Shown: positions 1 through 8,639, numbered from the stretch's first letter. The stretch is DNA of 64,000 nt from Streptomyces sp. CC0208 (GCF_003443735.1 NZ_CP031969.1:6076001-6140000); one strand, 5' to 3'. The notes: a model not told the origin generated them from the sequence alone. Program-made: numbers and translations.

Positions 1-135
1 GCACAGCGCGCCCCGGTTGACCGGGAAGTCCGCGCGCTCGCTCACCTCGACGGTCCCGTCCGGAGCCGGGGTCAGGTTCATGCCGCACTGCAGGGCGCAG
101 TACGGGCAGTGCGTGGGCGTCGCGGAGTTCGGCAT
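1..135 (-). CDS. Molybdopterin oxidoreductase, assimilatory nitrate reductase type (N-terminal fragment)
   Basis: Only the first 45 codons are inside the window; the rest lies to the left. The ATG at 135-133 opens a protein with Cys10, Cys13, Cys17 and Cys45, the 4Fe-4S binding pattern at the N-terminus of molybdopterin oxidoreductases. The CPYCALQCG form is the one I associate with actinobacterial assimilatory nitrate reductases; formate dehydrogenases usually read CPYCGVGCG. The enzyme would reduce nitrate to nitrite in the cytoplasm. A sirohydrochlorin chelatase 1.5 kb away, which supplies siroheme for nitrite reductase, fits nitrate assimilation. A GlnR-like box lies upstream at 159-185. 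The exact subfamily is inferred from a short fragment. Confidence 0.75.
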   Translation of the reverse strand, partial: MPNSATPTHCPYCALQCGMNLTPAPDGTVEVSERADFPVNRGALC

Positions 136-153
136 GCTCCTCAGCGTGCGTCG

Positions 154-190
154 GCCGTGTTACGCCGGGGACGGCTCCGTGTTACGCCAC
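154..190 (-). promoter_or_regulatory. GlnR-like box upstream of the nitrate reductase
   Basis: On the minus strand two GTAAC pentamers (185-181 and 163-159) sit in the identical 12-mer GGCGTAACACGG and are spaced exactly 22 nt apart. The GlnR consensus is gTnAC-n6-GaAAC repeated, which puts successive gTnAC half-sites 22 nt apart. Both gTnAC elements are perfect; the GaAAC positions are degenerate. The box lies 24-50 nt upstream of the start codon. Confidence 0.55.
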
Positions 191-255
191 CGAGACGGCG
201 ACCTCCCCCGTGACACCCCGGAGCGGTGAGGTGCGCGGGCCGCCCCGGGGTCACG

Positions 256-657
256 TCAGCACTGGGGCAGGAAGCTCTGCACGCGTCCGGTGTCGAGGTA
301 GTAGTCGCTGACGTACCGGGAGCCGCCGTAGAGCCGCGTCCAGATGGTGTAGCCGCTGACCGGGGTGCCGTAGGTCCAGCACTCCACCTCGACGATCGTC
401 CCGTTGGGCAGGCTGCCGACGTTGGAGTAGCCGCTGCCGGGGCCGGAGCGGACGGTCAGGGTGCTGCCGGGGTTGATCTTGATGACATGGGCGCACAGGG
501 ACTGGCTGTCGCTGCCGATGTCGGACGGGCACCGGAACGGGTCGGCGCTCGCGGACGGCGCGAACGTCAGCCCGGCACCCGCGGCGAGCAGCGCGGTGGC
601 GACGACGGTGGCTGCCCTGCGACGCCTGGTCAGGGCGTGCTTGACGGACGAGAGCAT
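256..657 (-). CDS. Secreted SH3-domain protein
   Basis: This 133-residue protein has a signal peptide (residues 1-38: a cluster of four Arg, a hydrophobic run, then an Ala-rich cleavage site before DPFRC). The mature part carries a bacterial SH3 pattern: a TLTVRSGPGSGYSNVGSL core, followed by an NGTIVEV strand. Four cysteines in the mature part suggest two disulfides outside the cell. SH3_3 domains of this kind bind cell wall peptides. The ATG at 657 has the ribosome site GAGGGGG eight bases ahead; a longer in-frame start has none. It appears monocistronic. Confidence 0.8.
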   Translation of the reverse strand: MLSSVKHALTRRRRAATVVATALLAAGAGLTFAPSASADPFRCPSDIGSDSQSLCAHVIKINPGSTLTVRSGPGSGYSNVGSLPNGTIVEVECWTYGTPVSGYTIWTRLYGGSRYVSDYYLDTGRVQSFLPQC

Positions 658-782
658 GCTTTCCCCCTCGGTAGCAGTCGGACTCTCGTGCCCCATCATG
701 CGCGGCGGTCGCCCGCCGCCGCCCGGGCTGTCGTGCACTTGTTCACCACATCGCCCCGTGCGGACGCCGAGCACCCGCTTGC

Positions 783-1469
783 TCAGCGGCCCGAGGCCAG
801 CGCGTCCCTCACTCCGGTCTCCTTCGGCCCCAGGAACCGCGGGTCGGGCCGCACCGCCACGTCCAGGGCCGCCTTCGCCGCCGCGAAGATCTCCCGGGTG
901 CCGCCGTAGTACCAGGTGGCGTCGTGCCTGGCGTCGACGCCGATGCCGTACGAGGTGACCCCCGCCGCCTGACAGAGGGCGACCGCGCGCCGGATGTGGA
1001 ACCCCTGACTGATCAGCACGGCCTGGTGCACGCCGAAGATCTTCCGGGCCCGGACGCAGGAGTCCCAGGTGTCGAAGCCGGCGTAGTCGCTGACGATCCG
1101 GGTGTCCGGGACGCCGTGCCGGGTCAGGTACGCGCGCATGGCGTCGGGCTCGTCGTAGTCCTCGCGGCTGTTGTCGCCGGTGACGAGGACGACCTCGATC
1201 CGGTTCTCCCGGTACAGCTTCGCCGCCGCGTCGAGCCGGTGGGCGAGATACGGCGACGGCTCGCCGTCCCACAGCCCGGCACCGAAGACGACGGCGACCT
1301 CGGTGCGCGGCACGTCGGCCGTCGTGCGCAGCCGGTCGCCCGTCACGACGTACATCCAGGTCGACGGCAGCAGCGCCAGCACACATCCCGCCATCACGGC
1401 CTGCACGAGCCTGCGCCGCCCGGCACGCGTGCGTGGCAGACGGGGTCTGCGTACCCTCGGCAGTCGCAT
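783..1469 (-). CDS. SanA/YdcF-like DUF218 membrane protein
   Basis: This 228-residue protein has a basic N-terminus, one membrane segment near residues 22-43, then an extracytoplasmic DUF218 domain. The family signature is visible as VAVVFGAGLWDGEPSP (near 59-74), LVTGDNSREDYDEP and a late SQGFHIRRAVALC helix. SanA of enteric bacteria influences envelope permeability to vancomycin; the biochemical activity of this family is poorly defined. It is a single gene, and its 5' end faces the sirohydrochlorin chelatase promoter region. Confidence 0.8.
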   Translation of the reverse strand: MRLPRVRRPRLPRTRAGRRRLVQAVMAGCVLALLPSTWMYVVTGDRLRTTADVPRTEVAVVFGAGLWDGEPSPYLAHRLDAAAKLYRENRIEVVLVTGDNSREDYDEPDAMRAYLTRHGVPDTRIVSDYAGFDTWDSCVRARKIFGVHQAVLISQGFHIRRAVALCQAAGVTSYGIGVDARHDATWYYGGTREIFAAAKAALDVAVRPDPRFLGPKETGVRDALASGR

Positions 1470-1630
1470 GGGTGGTCCCTCCCGGGTCGGCTTTCGACAA
1501 CGAGAGACGTACCGTCAGGCCGCTCGGTTCGCCCGCCGATGGGTGACCAGCCTCACTGCCCGACGAGAATCCGCAGGTCACGCCGCCTCACACCCTCGCG
1601 CCCCGCATGGTGAACCGCCGGAAAGGCCGC

Positions 1631-1657
1631 GTTATTGCCGTGAAACGGGGTGGCAAC
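1631..1657 (+). promoter_or_regulatory. GlnR-like box upstream of sirohydrochlorin chelatase
   Basis: GTTAT (1631-1635), six bases, GAAAC (1642-1646), six bases, GCAAC (1653-1657) matches the GlnR layout gTnAC-n6-GaAAC-n6-gTnAC with one mismatch in each gTnAC element. It ends 22 nt before the chosen ATG. It would also cover the alternative GTG start at 1650, which argues for the later start. Confidence 0.5.
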
Positions 1658-1679
1658 CTCAGGCCGTCACCATCGTTCC

Positions 1680-2516
1680 ATGAACCGGATCAGCAGCCAG
1701 CCCGGCCTCGTCTCCCTCGACGACAGGCGCCGCCCCCAGCCGCCCGCGCTCGTCCTGGTGGCCCACGGCAGCCGTGACCCGCGCACCCTGAAGACGGTTC
1801 ACGAACTCCTCGACCAGGTCCGCGAGCAGCGCCCCGACCTGCCGGTGCACCTGGGCCACATCGAGCTGAACGAGCCGCTGCTGCCCGACACGCTGGCGAA
1901 ACTCGGCGACGCCGAGGCGGTCCTGGTCCCGCTCCTCCTCTCCCGCGGCTACCACGTGAAGCGCGACATCCCGGAAATGGCGGCCGCCTCCCCGGCACGC
2001 ACCCGCGTGGCCGCTCCGCTGGGCCCGCACCCGCTGCTGGTGGACACCCTCCACGCCCGCCTGGTCGAGGCGGGCTGGCCGACGGACATGGACGAGGAGA
2101 CGCGGCGCGAGAGCGCGGTGGTCCTGGCGGCGGCGGGCTCCCGTGACCCCGACTCGGCGGTGGACACCCGCCGCACGGCTCACCTCCTGTCGGACCGCCT
2201 GGGCGTCCCCGTGGTCCCCGCCTACGCCTCGGCGGCGACTCCCACGGTCGACACGGCGATCCGCGCACTGACGGCAAGGGGCCGCCACCGGATCGCGGTG
2301 GCGTCGTACTTCACGGCTCCGGGCCTGTTCGCCAGGCAGTGCGCGCAGAAGGCCCCGTGGATCGCCGCGGCCCCCCTGGGCACGCACCCCGCGATGGCCG
2401 ACCTGATCCTGCACCGCTACGACCAGGCCGCCGACCGCAGGGGCGCGGGGCTGTGTCGATCTGCGGCTCCGCCGCGGGGCGCGACCAGCCACGAACTGCC
2501 CGCACTCGCCGTATGA
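1680..2516 (+). CDS. Sirohydrochlorin chelatase (CbiX/SirB family)
   Basis: Predicted to insert Fe2+ (or Co2+) into sirohydrochlorin in the cytoplasm, the last step of siroheme synthesis, which serves nitrite and sulfite reductases. The 278-residue protein has two CbiX-like repeats: VLVAHGSRDPRTLKT near the N-terminus with the metal-binding His, and a second half starting VVLAAAGSRDPDS. ATG 1680 is preferred because a GlnR-like box covers the upstream GTG at 1650; the ribosome site is weak, so the start is not certain. The last roughly 25 codons are written in a Streptomyces palindromic repeat (2440-2494), so the native C-terminus has been replaced or extended. Confidence 0.88.
   Translation: MNRISSQPGLVSLDDRRRPQPPALVLVAHGSRDPRTLKTVHELLDQVREQRPDLPVHLGHIELNEPLLPDTLAKLGDAEAVLVPLLLSRGYHVKRDIPEMAAASPARTRVAAPLGPHPLLVDTLHARLVEAGWPTDMDEETRRESAVVLAAAGSRDPDSAVDTRRTAHLLSDRLGVPVVPAYASAATPTVDTAIRALTARGRHRIAVASYFTAPGLFARQCAQKAPWIAAAPLGTHPAMADLILHRYDQAADRRGAGLCRSAAPPRGATSHELPALAV
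2440..2494. repeat. Streptomyces palindromic repeat inside the chelatase 3' end
   Basis: The stretch GGGGCGCGGGGCTGTGTCG, then TGCGGCTCCGCCGCGGGGCG, then CGACCAGCCACGA matches, from memory, a very common extragenic palindromic repeat of Streptomyces genomes. TGCGGCTCCGCCGC forms a hairpin. Here it lies in frame inside the 3' end of the coding region and supplies the residues around LCRSAAPPRGATSHE. Confidence 0.6.
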
Positions 2517-2571
2517 CAGCACCCGGCGGACGGACCGGCGAATTGTCAGTCGCTGCCCGTACTGTCGAGAC

Positions 2572-3813
2572 ATGCCGTACGACCCGCAGTCAACCGAACG
2601 CTGGGCCCCAGAACCCGACAAGCGCCCCGGCCGCACCGCCTTCCAGCGCGACCGCGCCCGCATCCTCCACTCGGCCGCGCTCAGAAGGCTCGCCGGCAAG
2701 ACGCAGGTCGTCACACCGGGAACCCTCAGCCAGGCGTGGGACGCCAGCCCCCGCACCCGTCTCACCCACTCCCTGGAATGCGCCCAGGTGGGCCGGGAAC
2801 TCGGCTCGGCCCTCGGCTGCGACCCCGACCTGGTGGAGGCCGCCTGTCTCGCCCACGACCTCGGCCACCCTCCCTTCGGCCACAACGGCGAACAGGCACT
2901 GAACGAATTCGCCGACGACTGCGGCGGCTTCGAGGGCAACGCCCAGTCCCTGCGGCTTCTGACCCGACTCGAGCCCAAGCGCTTCACCGACGAGGGGTCG
3001 GTGGGGCTGAACCTCACCAGAGCCACCCTCGACGCGGCCACCAAATACCCCTGGCCCCGCGGAGCGCAGGCGTCCCAGAAATTCGGCGTCTACGAGGACG
3101 ACCGCCCCGTCTTCGACTGGATCCGCAAGGACGCCCCGGGCACCCGCACCACCTTCGAGGCCCAGGTCATGGACTGGTCCGACGACGTGGCCTACTCGGT
3201 CCACGACGTCGAGGACGGCCTGCACGCGGGCCACATCGACCCCAACTGCCTGCACGCCGAACCGGAACGCCGGGCGGTCTTCGAGGTCGCTCTCGGGAGG
3301 TACGTCCCCGAGGACACCGACCCCGCCGAACTCGCCGCCGCGCTGGACCGGCTCCAGGAGGAACCCTGGTGGCCGCACGGCTACGACGGCTCGGCCGTCG
3401 CGCAGGCCCGCCTCAAGGACGCCACCAGCCAGCTCATCGGCCGCTTCTGCCAGTCCGCCGAGGCCGCCACCCGCGCGCGCTACGGCACCGGGCGACTCAC
3501 GAGGTACGACGCCGAACTCGTCGTACCGCACGAGACCCGTCTGGAGTGCGCGGTCCTCAAGGCCGTCGCCGACCGGTACGTCATGCAGCGCGCCGAACAG
3601 GAGCGGCTGCGGGCCGACCAGCGGATCGTCGTGGCCGAACTGGCCGAGGCGCTCACCGTCCGCGCCCCGGACGGTCTCGACCCCCAGTTCCGCGCGCTGT
3701 TCGACCGGGCGCCCGACGACCGGGCGCGCAAGCGGGTGATCGTCGACCAGATCGGGTCCCTCACCGACGCGTCCGCCCGTTCGCTTCACGCACGTCTCAC
3801 GGGTCACCTGTGA
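2572..3813 (+). CDS. dgt: Deoxyguanosinetriphosphate triphosphohydrolase
   Basis: A cytoplasmic HD-superfamily enzyme that hydrolyses dGTP (or other dNTPs) to the nucleoside and triphosphate. The 413-residue length is normal for the actinobacterial form. The metal site is visible: His66 in RTRLTHSLE, the His95-Asp96 doublet in CLAHDLGHPPFGH, and the later Asp in MDWSDDVAYSVHDVEDG. The N-terminal FQRDRARILHSAALRRLAGKT motif is typical of the family. It starts 55 nt after the chelatase stop. Conserved synteny with dnaG downstream suggests a DNA-replication neighbourhood. Confidence 0.93.
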   Translation: MPYDPQSTERWAPEPDKRPGRTAFQRDRARILHSAALRRLAGKTQVVTPGTLSQAWDASPRTRLTHSLECAQVGRELGSALGCDPDLVEAACLAHDLGHPPFGHNGEQALNEFADDCGGFEGNAQSLRLLTRLEPKRFTDEGSVGLNLTRATLDAATKYPWPRGAQASQKFGVYEDDRPVFDWIRKDAPGTRTTFEAQVMDWSDDVAYSVHDVEDGLHAGHIDPNCLHAEPERRAVFEVALGRYVPEDTDPAELAAALDRLQEEPWWPHGYDGSAVAQARLKDATSQLIGRFCQSAEAATRARYGTGRLTRYDAELVVPHETRLECAVLKAVADRYVMQRAEQERLRADQRIVVAELAEALTVRAPDGLDPQFRALFDRAPDDRARKRVIVDQIGSLTDASARSLHARLTGHL

Positions 3814-3968
3814 TGCTTGCGGGGTACAAGTTGTGCGGAGGAGACGGGAGCGACATGGAACGAGTCCGAATGTGACCCTCCGTGGCCTGATCGGGCCACT
3901 CCCTCTTCCCCCATCACACTCCGTGCGGGACGCTCCCATGTGGCGGCACCCTTACGAGGAGGAACCAA

Positions 3969-5234
3969 GTGGTCGACGCGGATCAGACTTTTGTCATCGT
4001 GGGAGGAGGTCTCGCCGGTGCGAAGGCGGCCGAGACGCTCCGGACGGAGGGCTTCACCGGCCGCGTGATACTGATCTGCGACGAACGCGACCACCCCTAC
4101 GAGCGCCCGCCGCTCTCCAAGGGCTACCTCCTCGGCAAGGAGGAGCGCGACAGCGTCTTCGTGCACGAGCCCGCCTGGTACGCGCGCAACGACATCGAGC
4201 TGCACCTCGGCGAGACCGTGGACGCCATCGACCGTACGGCGAAGACCGTCCGTTTCGGCGAGGACGGCACCGCCGTGCGCTACGACAAGCTGCTGCTCGC
4301 CACCGGCGCCGAACCCCGCCGCCTGGACATCCCGGAGACCGACCTCGCGGGCGTCCACCACCTGCGCCGCCTCGCCCACGCCGAGCGTCTCAAGGGCGTC
4401 CTGGCCACCCTCGGCCGGGACAACGGCCACCTCGTGATCGCCGGCGCCGGCTGGATCGGCCTGGAGGTCGCGGCGGCGGCCCGGGAGTACGGCGCGGAGG
4501 TCACCGTCGTCGAGCCCTCGTCGACCCCGCTGTACTCCGTCCTCGGCCCCGAGCTCGGCAACCTCTTCGCCGAGCTGCACCGCGAGCACGGCGTCCGCTT
4601 CCACTTCGGGGCGAGACTGACGGAGATCGTCGGGCAGGACGGCATGGTCCTCGCGGCCCGCACCGACGACGGCGAGGAGCACCCCGCGCACGACGTCCTC
4701 GCGGCGGTCGGCGCGGCCCCCCGCGTCGCCCTCGCGGAGGCGGCCGGGCTCGAACTCGCGGACCGGGCGCACGGCGGCGGCATCGCCGTGGACGGACAAC
4801 TGCGCACCTCCGACCCGGACATCTACGCGGCGGGCGACGTGGCCTCCTTCCACCACGCCCTCTTCGGCAACCGACTGCGCGTCGAGCACTGGGCCAACGC
4901 CCTCAACGGCGGCCCGGCGGCGGCGCGCGCGATGCTGGGCCGCCAGGTGACGTACGACCGCGTGCCCTACTTCTTCTCCGACCAGTACGACCTGGGGATG
5001 GAGTACAGCGGCTGGGCGCCCCCGGGCTCGTACGACGAAGTGGTGATCCGGGGAGACGCCGGGAAGCGGGAGTTCATCGCCTTCTGGGTGAAGCAGGGCC
5101 GTGTGCTGGCCGGGATGAACGTCAACGTGTGGGACGTCACGGAGCCGATCCAGGCACTGATCCGGTCCGGGGCTCAGGTGGACACGGAGGCGCTGGCGGA
5201 CCCCCACGTTCCACTCGTCAGCCTCGTCCCGTAG
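3969..5234 (+). CDS. FAD-dependent NAD(P)H:ferredoxin-reductase-type oxidoreductase
   Basis: This 421-residue flavoprotein has two Rossmann folds: an N-terminal FAD site (FVIVGGGLAGAKAAETL, residues 8-24) and an NAD(P) site (VIAGAGWIGLEVAAAAREYG, near 157-176). The LLATGAEPR and DIYAAGDVA motifs are typical of the rubredoxin/rhodocoxin/ferredoxin reductase group, and the C-terminal domain resembles that group too. It likely passes electrons from NADH to a ferredoxin. No ferredoxin or P450 gene is adjacent, so the partner is unknown. The GTG start at 3969 follows a strong GAGGAGGAA ribosome site. The 155 nt before it hold no clear gene. Confidence 0.9.
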   Translation: MVDADQTFVIVGGGLAGAKAAETLRTEGFTGRVILICDERDHPYERPPLSKGYLLGKEERDSVFVHEPAWYARNDIELHLGETVDAIDRTAKTVRFGEDGTAVRYDKLLLATGAEPRRLDIPETDLAGVHHLRRLAHAERLKGVLATLGRDNGHLVIAGAGWIGLEVAAAAREYGAEVTVVEPSSTPLYSVLGPELGNLFAELHREHGVRFHFGARLTEIVGQDGMVLAARTDDGEEHPAHDVLAAVGAAPRVALAEAAGLELADRAHGGGIAVDGQLRTSDPDIYAAGDVASFHHALFGNRLRVEHWANALNGGPAAARAMLGRQVTYDRVPYFFSDQYDLGMEYSGWAPPGSYDEVVIRGDAGKREFIAFWVKQGRVLAGMNVNVWDVTEPIQALIRSGAQVDTEALADPHVPLVSLVP

Positions 5235-5263
5235 GTGTCAGTACCTCCCCGTAGACTTCACGC

Positions 5264-7171
5264 GTGGCAGGACGGATCAACGACGAGGACGTGAAGGCGG
5301 TACGGGACGCGGTCCCGATCGACGCCGTGGTGTCCGAGTACCTCCAGCTGCGCAACGCGGGCGGTGGCAACCTCAAGGGCCTGTGCCCCTTCCACGACGA
5401 GAAGTCGCCGTCCTTCCAGGTCAGTCCGAGCAAGGGTCTCTTCCACTGCTTCGGCTGCCAGGAGGGCGGCGACACCATCACGTTCGTGATGAAGGTCGAC
5501 CACCTCACCTTCTCCGAGTCGGTCGAGCGCCTCGCCGCCCAGGCCGGCATCACCCTGCGGTACGAGGAGGGCGGCTACAACCCCTCCCACCAGCGCGGCG
5601 AGCGCATCCGCCTGGTCGAGGCCCACAAGATCGCCGCCGACTGGTACATGGAGCAGCTGGCCACCAGCCCGGAGGCCGACACCGGCCGCCAGTTCCTCGC
5701 CGAGCGCGGCTTCGACCAGGCCGCCGCCGCGCACTTCTCCGTCGGCTACAGCCCCCAGGGCTGGGACCACCTCACCCGCTACCTGCGCGGCAAGGGCTTC
5801 AGCGACAAGGAGATCCTGCTCTCCGGACTCGCCCAGGAGGGCCGCCGCGGCCCCATCGACCGCTTCCGCGGCCGCCTGATGTGGCCCATCCGCGACATCG
5901 GCGGAGACGTCGTCGGCTTCGGCGCGCGCAAGCTGTACGAGGCGGACAACGGACCCAAGTACCTCAACACGCCCGACACGGCGATCTACCGCAAGTCCCA
6001 GGTCCTCTACGGCATCGACCTCGCCAAGAAGGACATCGCCAAGGCGTCCCGCGCGGTCGTCGTCGAGGGCTACACCGACGTCATGGCCTGCCACCTCGCC
6101 GGCGTCACCACCGCCATCGCCACCTGCGGCACCGCCTTCGGCACCGACCACATCAAGATCCTGCGCCGGCTCCTCATGGACAACGGCTCGGCCCGCGTGA
6201 TCTTCACCTTCGACGGCGACGCGGCCGGCCAGAAAGCGGCCCTGCGCGCCTTCGAGGACGACCAGAAGTTCGCCGCCGAGACCTACATCGCCATCGCCCC
6301 CGACGGCATGGACCCCTGCGACCTGCGCCTCGCCAAGGGCGACGACGCGGTGGCCGACCTGGTCGAACCCCGCACCCCGCTCTTCGAGTTCGCGCTGCGC
6401 CAGATCGTCGTCCGCTACGACCTCGACACCCCCGCCGGCCGCGCCGCCGCCCTGGACGAGGCCGCCCCGATCGTCGCCCGCATCAAGAACAGCGGCGCCC
6501 AGCACGAGGTCGCCGTCCAGCTCGCCGGCATGCTCGGCATCCTCGACACCCAGTTCGTGGTCAAGCGGGTGGCCCAGCTGGCCCGCTGGGCCCGCGACCG
6601 CGGCGGCAAGGGCCCGGCCCCGTCGGGACGCGGCCCTCAGCAGCCGTCGTACGACGGAGCCCACCGCCCCGCCGTCTCCGGCCCCGCCCTCACCCTGCGC
6701 AACCCCGTCTACGCCACCGAGCGCGAGCTGCTCAAGCTCGCCCTCCAGCGCCCCGAGCTGGTCTCCCCGGCCTTCGACGCCTACGGCATCGACGAGTTCA
6801 CCGCCCCGCCCTACGCGGCGGTACGCCAGGCCATCATGGACGCGGGCGGCGCGGAGTACGGCGTCCAGGACTCCCAGGACTACCTCGTCCGCGTCCGCGA
6901 GGCCGCCCCCGACGACGCGGTCCGCGCGATGGTCACGGAGCTGGCCGTCGAGGCGATCATGCGCAAGACGGTCGACGAGAACTACGCGGGCGATCAGCTG
7001 GTCACGGTCCGCCGCCGGGCCGTCGACCGCCGCATCCAGGAGATCCAGGGCACCCTGATCCGCCTCGGCAGCGGCGGCGACCCGGCCCACCTGGCCGCCG
7101 TGCAGAACGAGTTGTGGGTCCTCCAGCAGTACGGCCAGGCCCTGCGGGAGCGCGGCGCGGCCGCTCTCTAG
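5264..7171 (+). CDS. dnaG: DNA primase
   Basis: Synthesises RNA primers for DNA replication on single-stranded template laid open by DnaB. The 635-residue protein shows the CHC2 zinc finger (Cys41, His44, Cys62, Cys65), the RNA polymerase core with the Toprim residues (AVVVEGYTDVMA; FTFDGDAAGQKAAL), and a C-terminal helicase-binding domain after residue 500. A Gly/Pro-rich linker (GKGPAPSGRGPQQPS) precedes the last domain. GTG 5264 starts 29 nt after the reductase stop. It sits directly upstream of hrdA, the arrangement known from S. coelicolor. Confidence 0.97.
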   Translation: MAGRINDEDVKAVRDAVPIDAVVSEYLQLRNAGGGNLKGLCPFHDEKSPSFQVSPSKGLFHCFGCQEGGDTITFVMKVDHLTFSESVERLAAQAGITLRYEEGGYNPSHQRGERIRLVEAHKIAADWYMEQLATSPEADTGRQFLAERGFDQAAAAHFSVGYSPQGWDHLTRYLRGKGFSDKEILLSGLAQEGRRGPIDRFRGRLMWPIRDIGGDVVGFGARKLYEADNGPKYLNTPDTAIYRKSQVLYGIDLAKKDIAKASRAVVVEGYTDVMACHLAGVTTAIATCGTAFGTDHIKILRRLLMDNGSARVIFTFDGDAAGQKAALRAFEDDQKFAAETYIAIAPDGMDPCDLRLAKGDDAVADLVEPRTPLFEFALRQIVVRYDLDTPAGRAAALDEAAPIVARIKNSGAQHEVAVQLAGMLGILDTQFVVKRVAQLARWARDRGGKGPAPSGRGPQQPSYDGAHRPAVSGPALTLRNPVYATERELLKLALQRPELVSPAFDAYGIDEFTAPPYAAVRQAIMDAGGAEYGVQDSQDYLVRVREAAPDDAVRAMVTELAVEAIMRKTVDENYAGDQLVTVRRRAVDRRIQEIQGTLIRLGSGGDPAHLAAVQNELWVLQQYGQALRERGAAAL

Positions 7172-7482
7172 CGCCCGGTTCCGTACGCCTTTCAAGTGGT
7201 TTCACGACCCTTGGCCCGTGCACTCGTAAGGCAAAGTAACCAGGCGGTCACGGACCGGACTCAAAAAGTCCCCGCACGCCCCTCGTGGCGGCTGTGTGTC
7301 GTACTCCACACTGGGTTCCGGTGCCTGAGTCCTCGGAGCGCGGCCGATCCGTCCCCAACGGGTCCCAGACCCCCGCGGTTCCGCTCATCGCGTACGGGAC
7401 GGACAGCGGCGAGGCCGCCGACTCCGCCCCCGAAGTACCGCTGCCGCCCTCCTTGGCAGCGATCATCCTGGAGGTCGCCCCC
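7172..7482 (+). promoter_or_regulatory. dnaG-hrdA intergenic region (no other gene seen)
   Basis: About 310 nt between the dnaG stop and the preferred hrdA start. An in-frame open extension runs back to 7285, with a GTG at 7321, but no ribosome site is seen there. The AT-richer stretch around 7225-7265 is the likeliest promoter area. I cannot place -10/-35 boxes with confidence. Confidence 0.4.
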
Positions 7483-8607
7483 GTGCAGACCCAGACCCTC
7501 GCACAGACCGAGAACAGTACCGGCGACACGACAGAGCAGGACGCCGAGCCCGACGCCCTCGTCGCGGTGCCCCCGCAGAACCGTGTCGCGCACCACCCCG
7601 AGGCGGAGCCGGACGCCCCGCCCGCGGAAACCCTCGAGAACGTGGAGACCGAGCCGGTCGAACCGCCCGAGCCCCGCAGCCGCGTCGACACCGGCGGCCC
7701 GTCCTCGGACCTGTTCCGCCAGTACCTGCGGGAGATCGGCCGCATCCCGCTGCTCACCGCGGTCGAGGAGGTCGAACTCGCCCGCCGGGTCGAGGCCGGC
7801 CTGTTCGCCGAGGAGAAACTGAGCAGCACCCCCGACCTGGACAGCCAGTTGGCGCTCGACCTGGACCGCCTGGTCGTCCTGGGCCGGATGGCCAAGCGCC
7901 GCCTCATCGAGGCGAACCTGCGGCTCGTCGTGTCCGTCGCGAAACGGTACGTCGGCCGCGGCCTGACCATGCTCGACCTGGTGCAGGAAGGCAACCTGGG
8001 CCTGATCCGGGCGGTCGAGAAGTTCGACTACGCCCGCGGTTACAAGTTCTCCACCTACGCCACCTGGTGGATCCGCCAGGCCATGTCCCGGGCCCTCGCC
8101 GACCAGGCCCGGACGATCCGGGTCCCGGTCCACGTCGTCGAGTTGATCAACCGGGTGGTCCGGGTCCAGCGTCGCATGCTCCAGGAACGCGGCTACGAAC
8201 CGACCCCGGAAGAGGTCGCGGCCCACCTCGACCTCGCCCCGGAGCGCGTCAGCGAGGTCCTGCGGCTGGCCCAGGAACCGGTGTCCCTGCACGCCCCGGT
8301 GGGCGAGGAGGACGACGTCGCCCTCGGCGACCTCATCGAGGACGGCGACGCGGCGAGCCCGGTCGAGTCGGCGGCGTTCCTGTTGCTCAGGGAGCACCTG
8401 GAAGCCGTGCTGTCGACGTTGGGCGAGCGTGAGCGCAAGGTCGTGCAGCTGCGGTACGGGCTCGCCGACGGCCGGGCGCGCACGCTGGAGGAGATCGGGC
8501 GGATCTTCGGGGTGACCCGGGAGCGGATACGGCAGATCGAGTCGAAGACGCTGAACAAGCTGCGGGATCACGCCTTCGCGGACCAGTTGAGGGGATACCT
8601 GGACTGA
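7483..8607 (+). CDS. hrdA: Principal-like RNA polymerase sigma factor HrdA
   Basis: A group 1/2 sigma-70 factor. Domains in order: region 1.2 (SDLFRQYLREIGRIPLLTAVEEVELARRVE), region 2 with the core-binding and melting motifs (LRLVVSVAKRYVGRGLTMLDLVQ, then GYKFSTYATWWIRQAMSRAL), region 3, and region 4.2 (LEEIGRIFGVTRERIRQIES). The symbol rests on position next to dnaG, as in S. coelicolor. GTG 7483 is chosen for its GGAGG site eight bases ahead, giving 374 residues; GTG 7321 would add 54 acidic and Pro-rich residues. HrdA is non-essential in S. coelicolor, where HrdB is the main sigma factor. A strong hairpin follows. Confidence 0.9.
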   Translation: MQTQTLAQTENSTGDTTEQDAEPDALVAVPPQNRVAHHPEAEPDAPPAETLENVETEPVEPPEPRSRVDTGGPSSDLFRQYLREIGRIPLLTAVEEVELARRVEAGLFAEEKLSSTPDLDSQLALDLDRLVVLGRMAKRRLIEANLRLVVSVAKRYVGRGLTMLDLVQEGNLGLIRAVEKFDYARGYKFSTYATWWIRQAMSRALADQARTIRVPVHVVELINRVVRVQRRMLQERGYEPTPEEVAAHLDLAPERVSEVLRLAQEPVSLHAPVGEEDDVALGDLIEDGDAASPVESAAFLLLREHLEAVLSTLGERERKVVQLRYGLADGRARTLEEIGRIFGVTRERIRQIESKTLNKLRDHAFADQLRGYLD

Positions 8608-8637
8608 GGAAGGGGTCGTTTCCCAACGACCCCTTCC
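8608..8637. terminator. Bidirectional terminator between hrdA and the ABC exporter
   Basis: A perfect 13-bp stem (GGAAGGGGTCGTT, loop TCCC, AACGACCCCTTCC) begins at the base after the hrdA stop. It ends three bases before the convergent ABC gene stop, so it can serve both directions. Confidence 0.8.
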
Positions 8638-8639
8638 CG

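Noticed and set aside
226..909. Long plus-strand open frame opposite the SH3 and SanA-like genes
   Set aside because: It is a GC-rich mirror of the real minus-strand genes, with no domain, no start site and atypical residue composition.
7285..7482. N-terminal extension of the sigma factor HrdA
   Set aside because: Open in frame but without a ribosome site; GTG 7483 has a strong GGAGG site. The extension remains possible.
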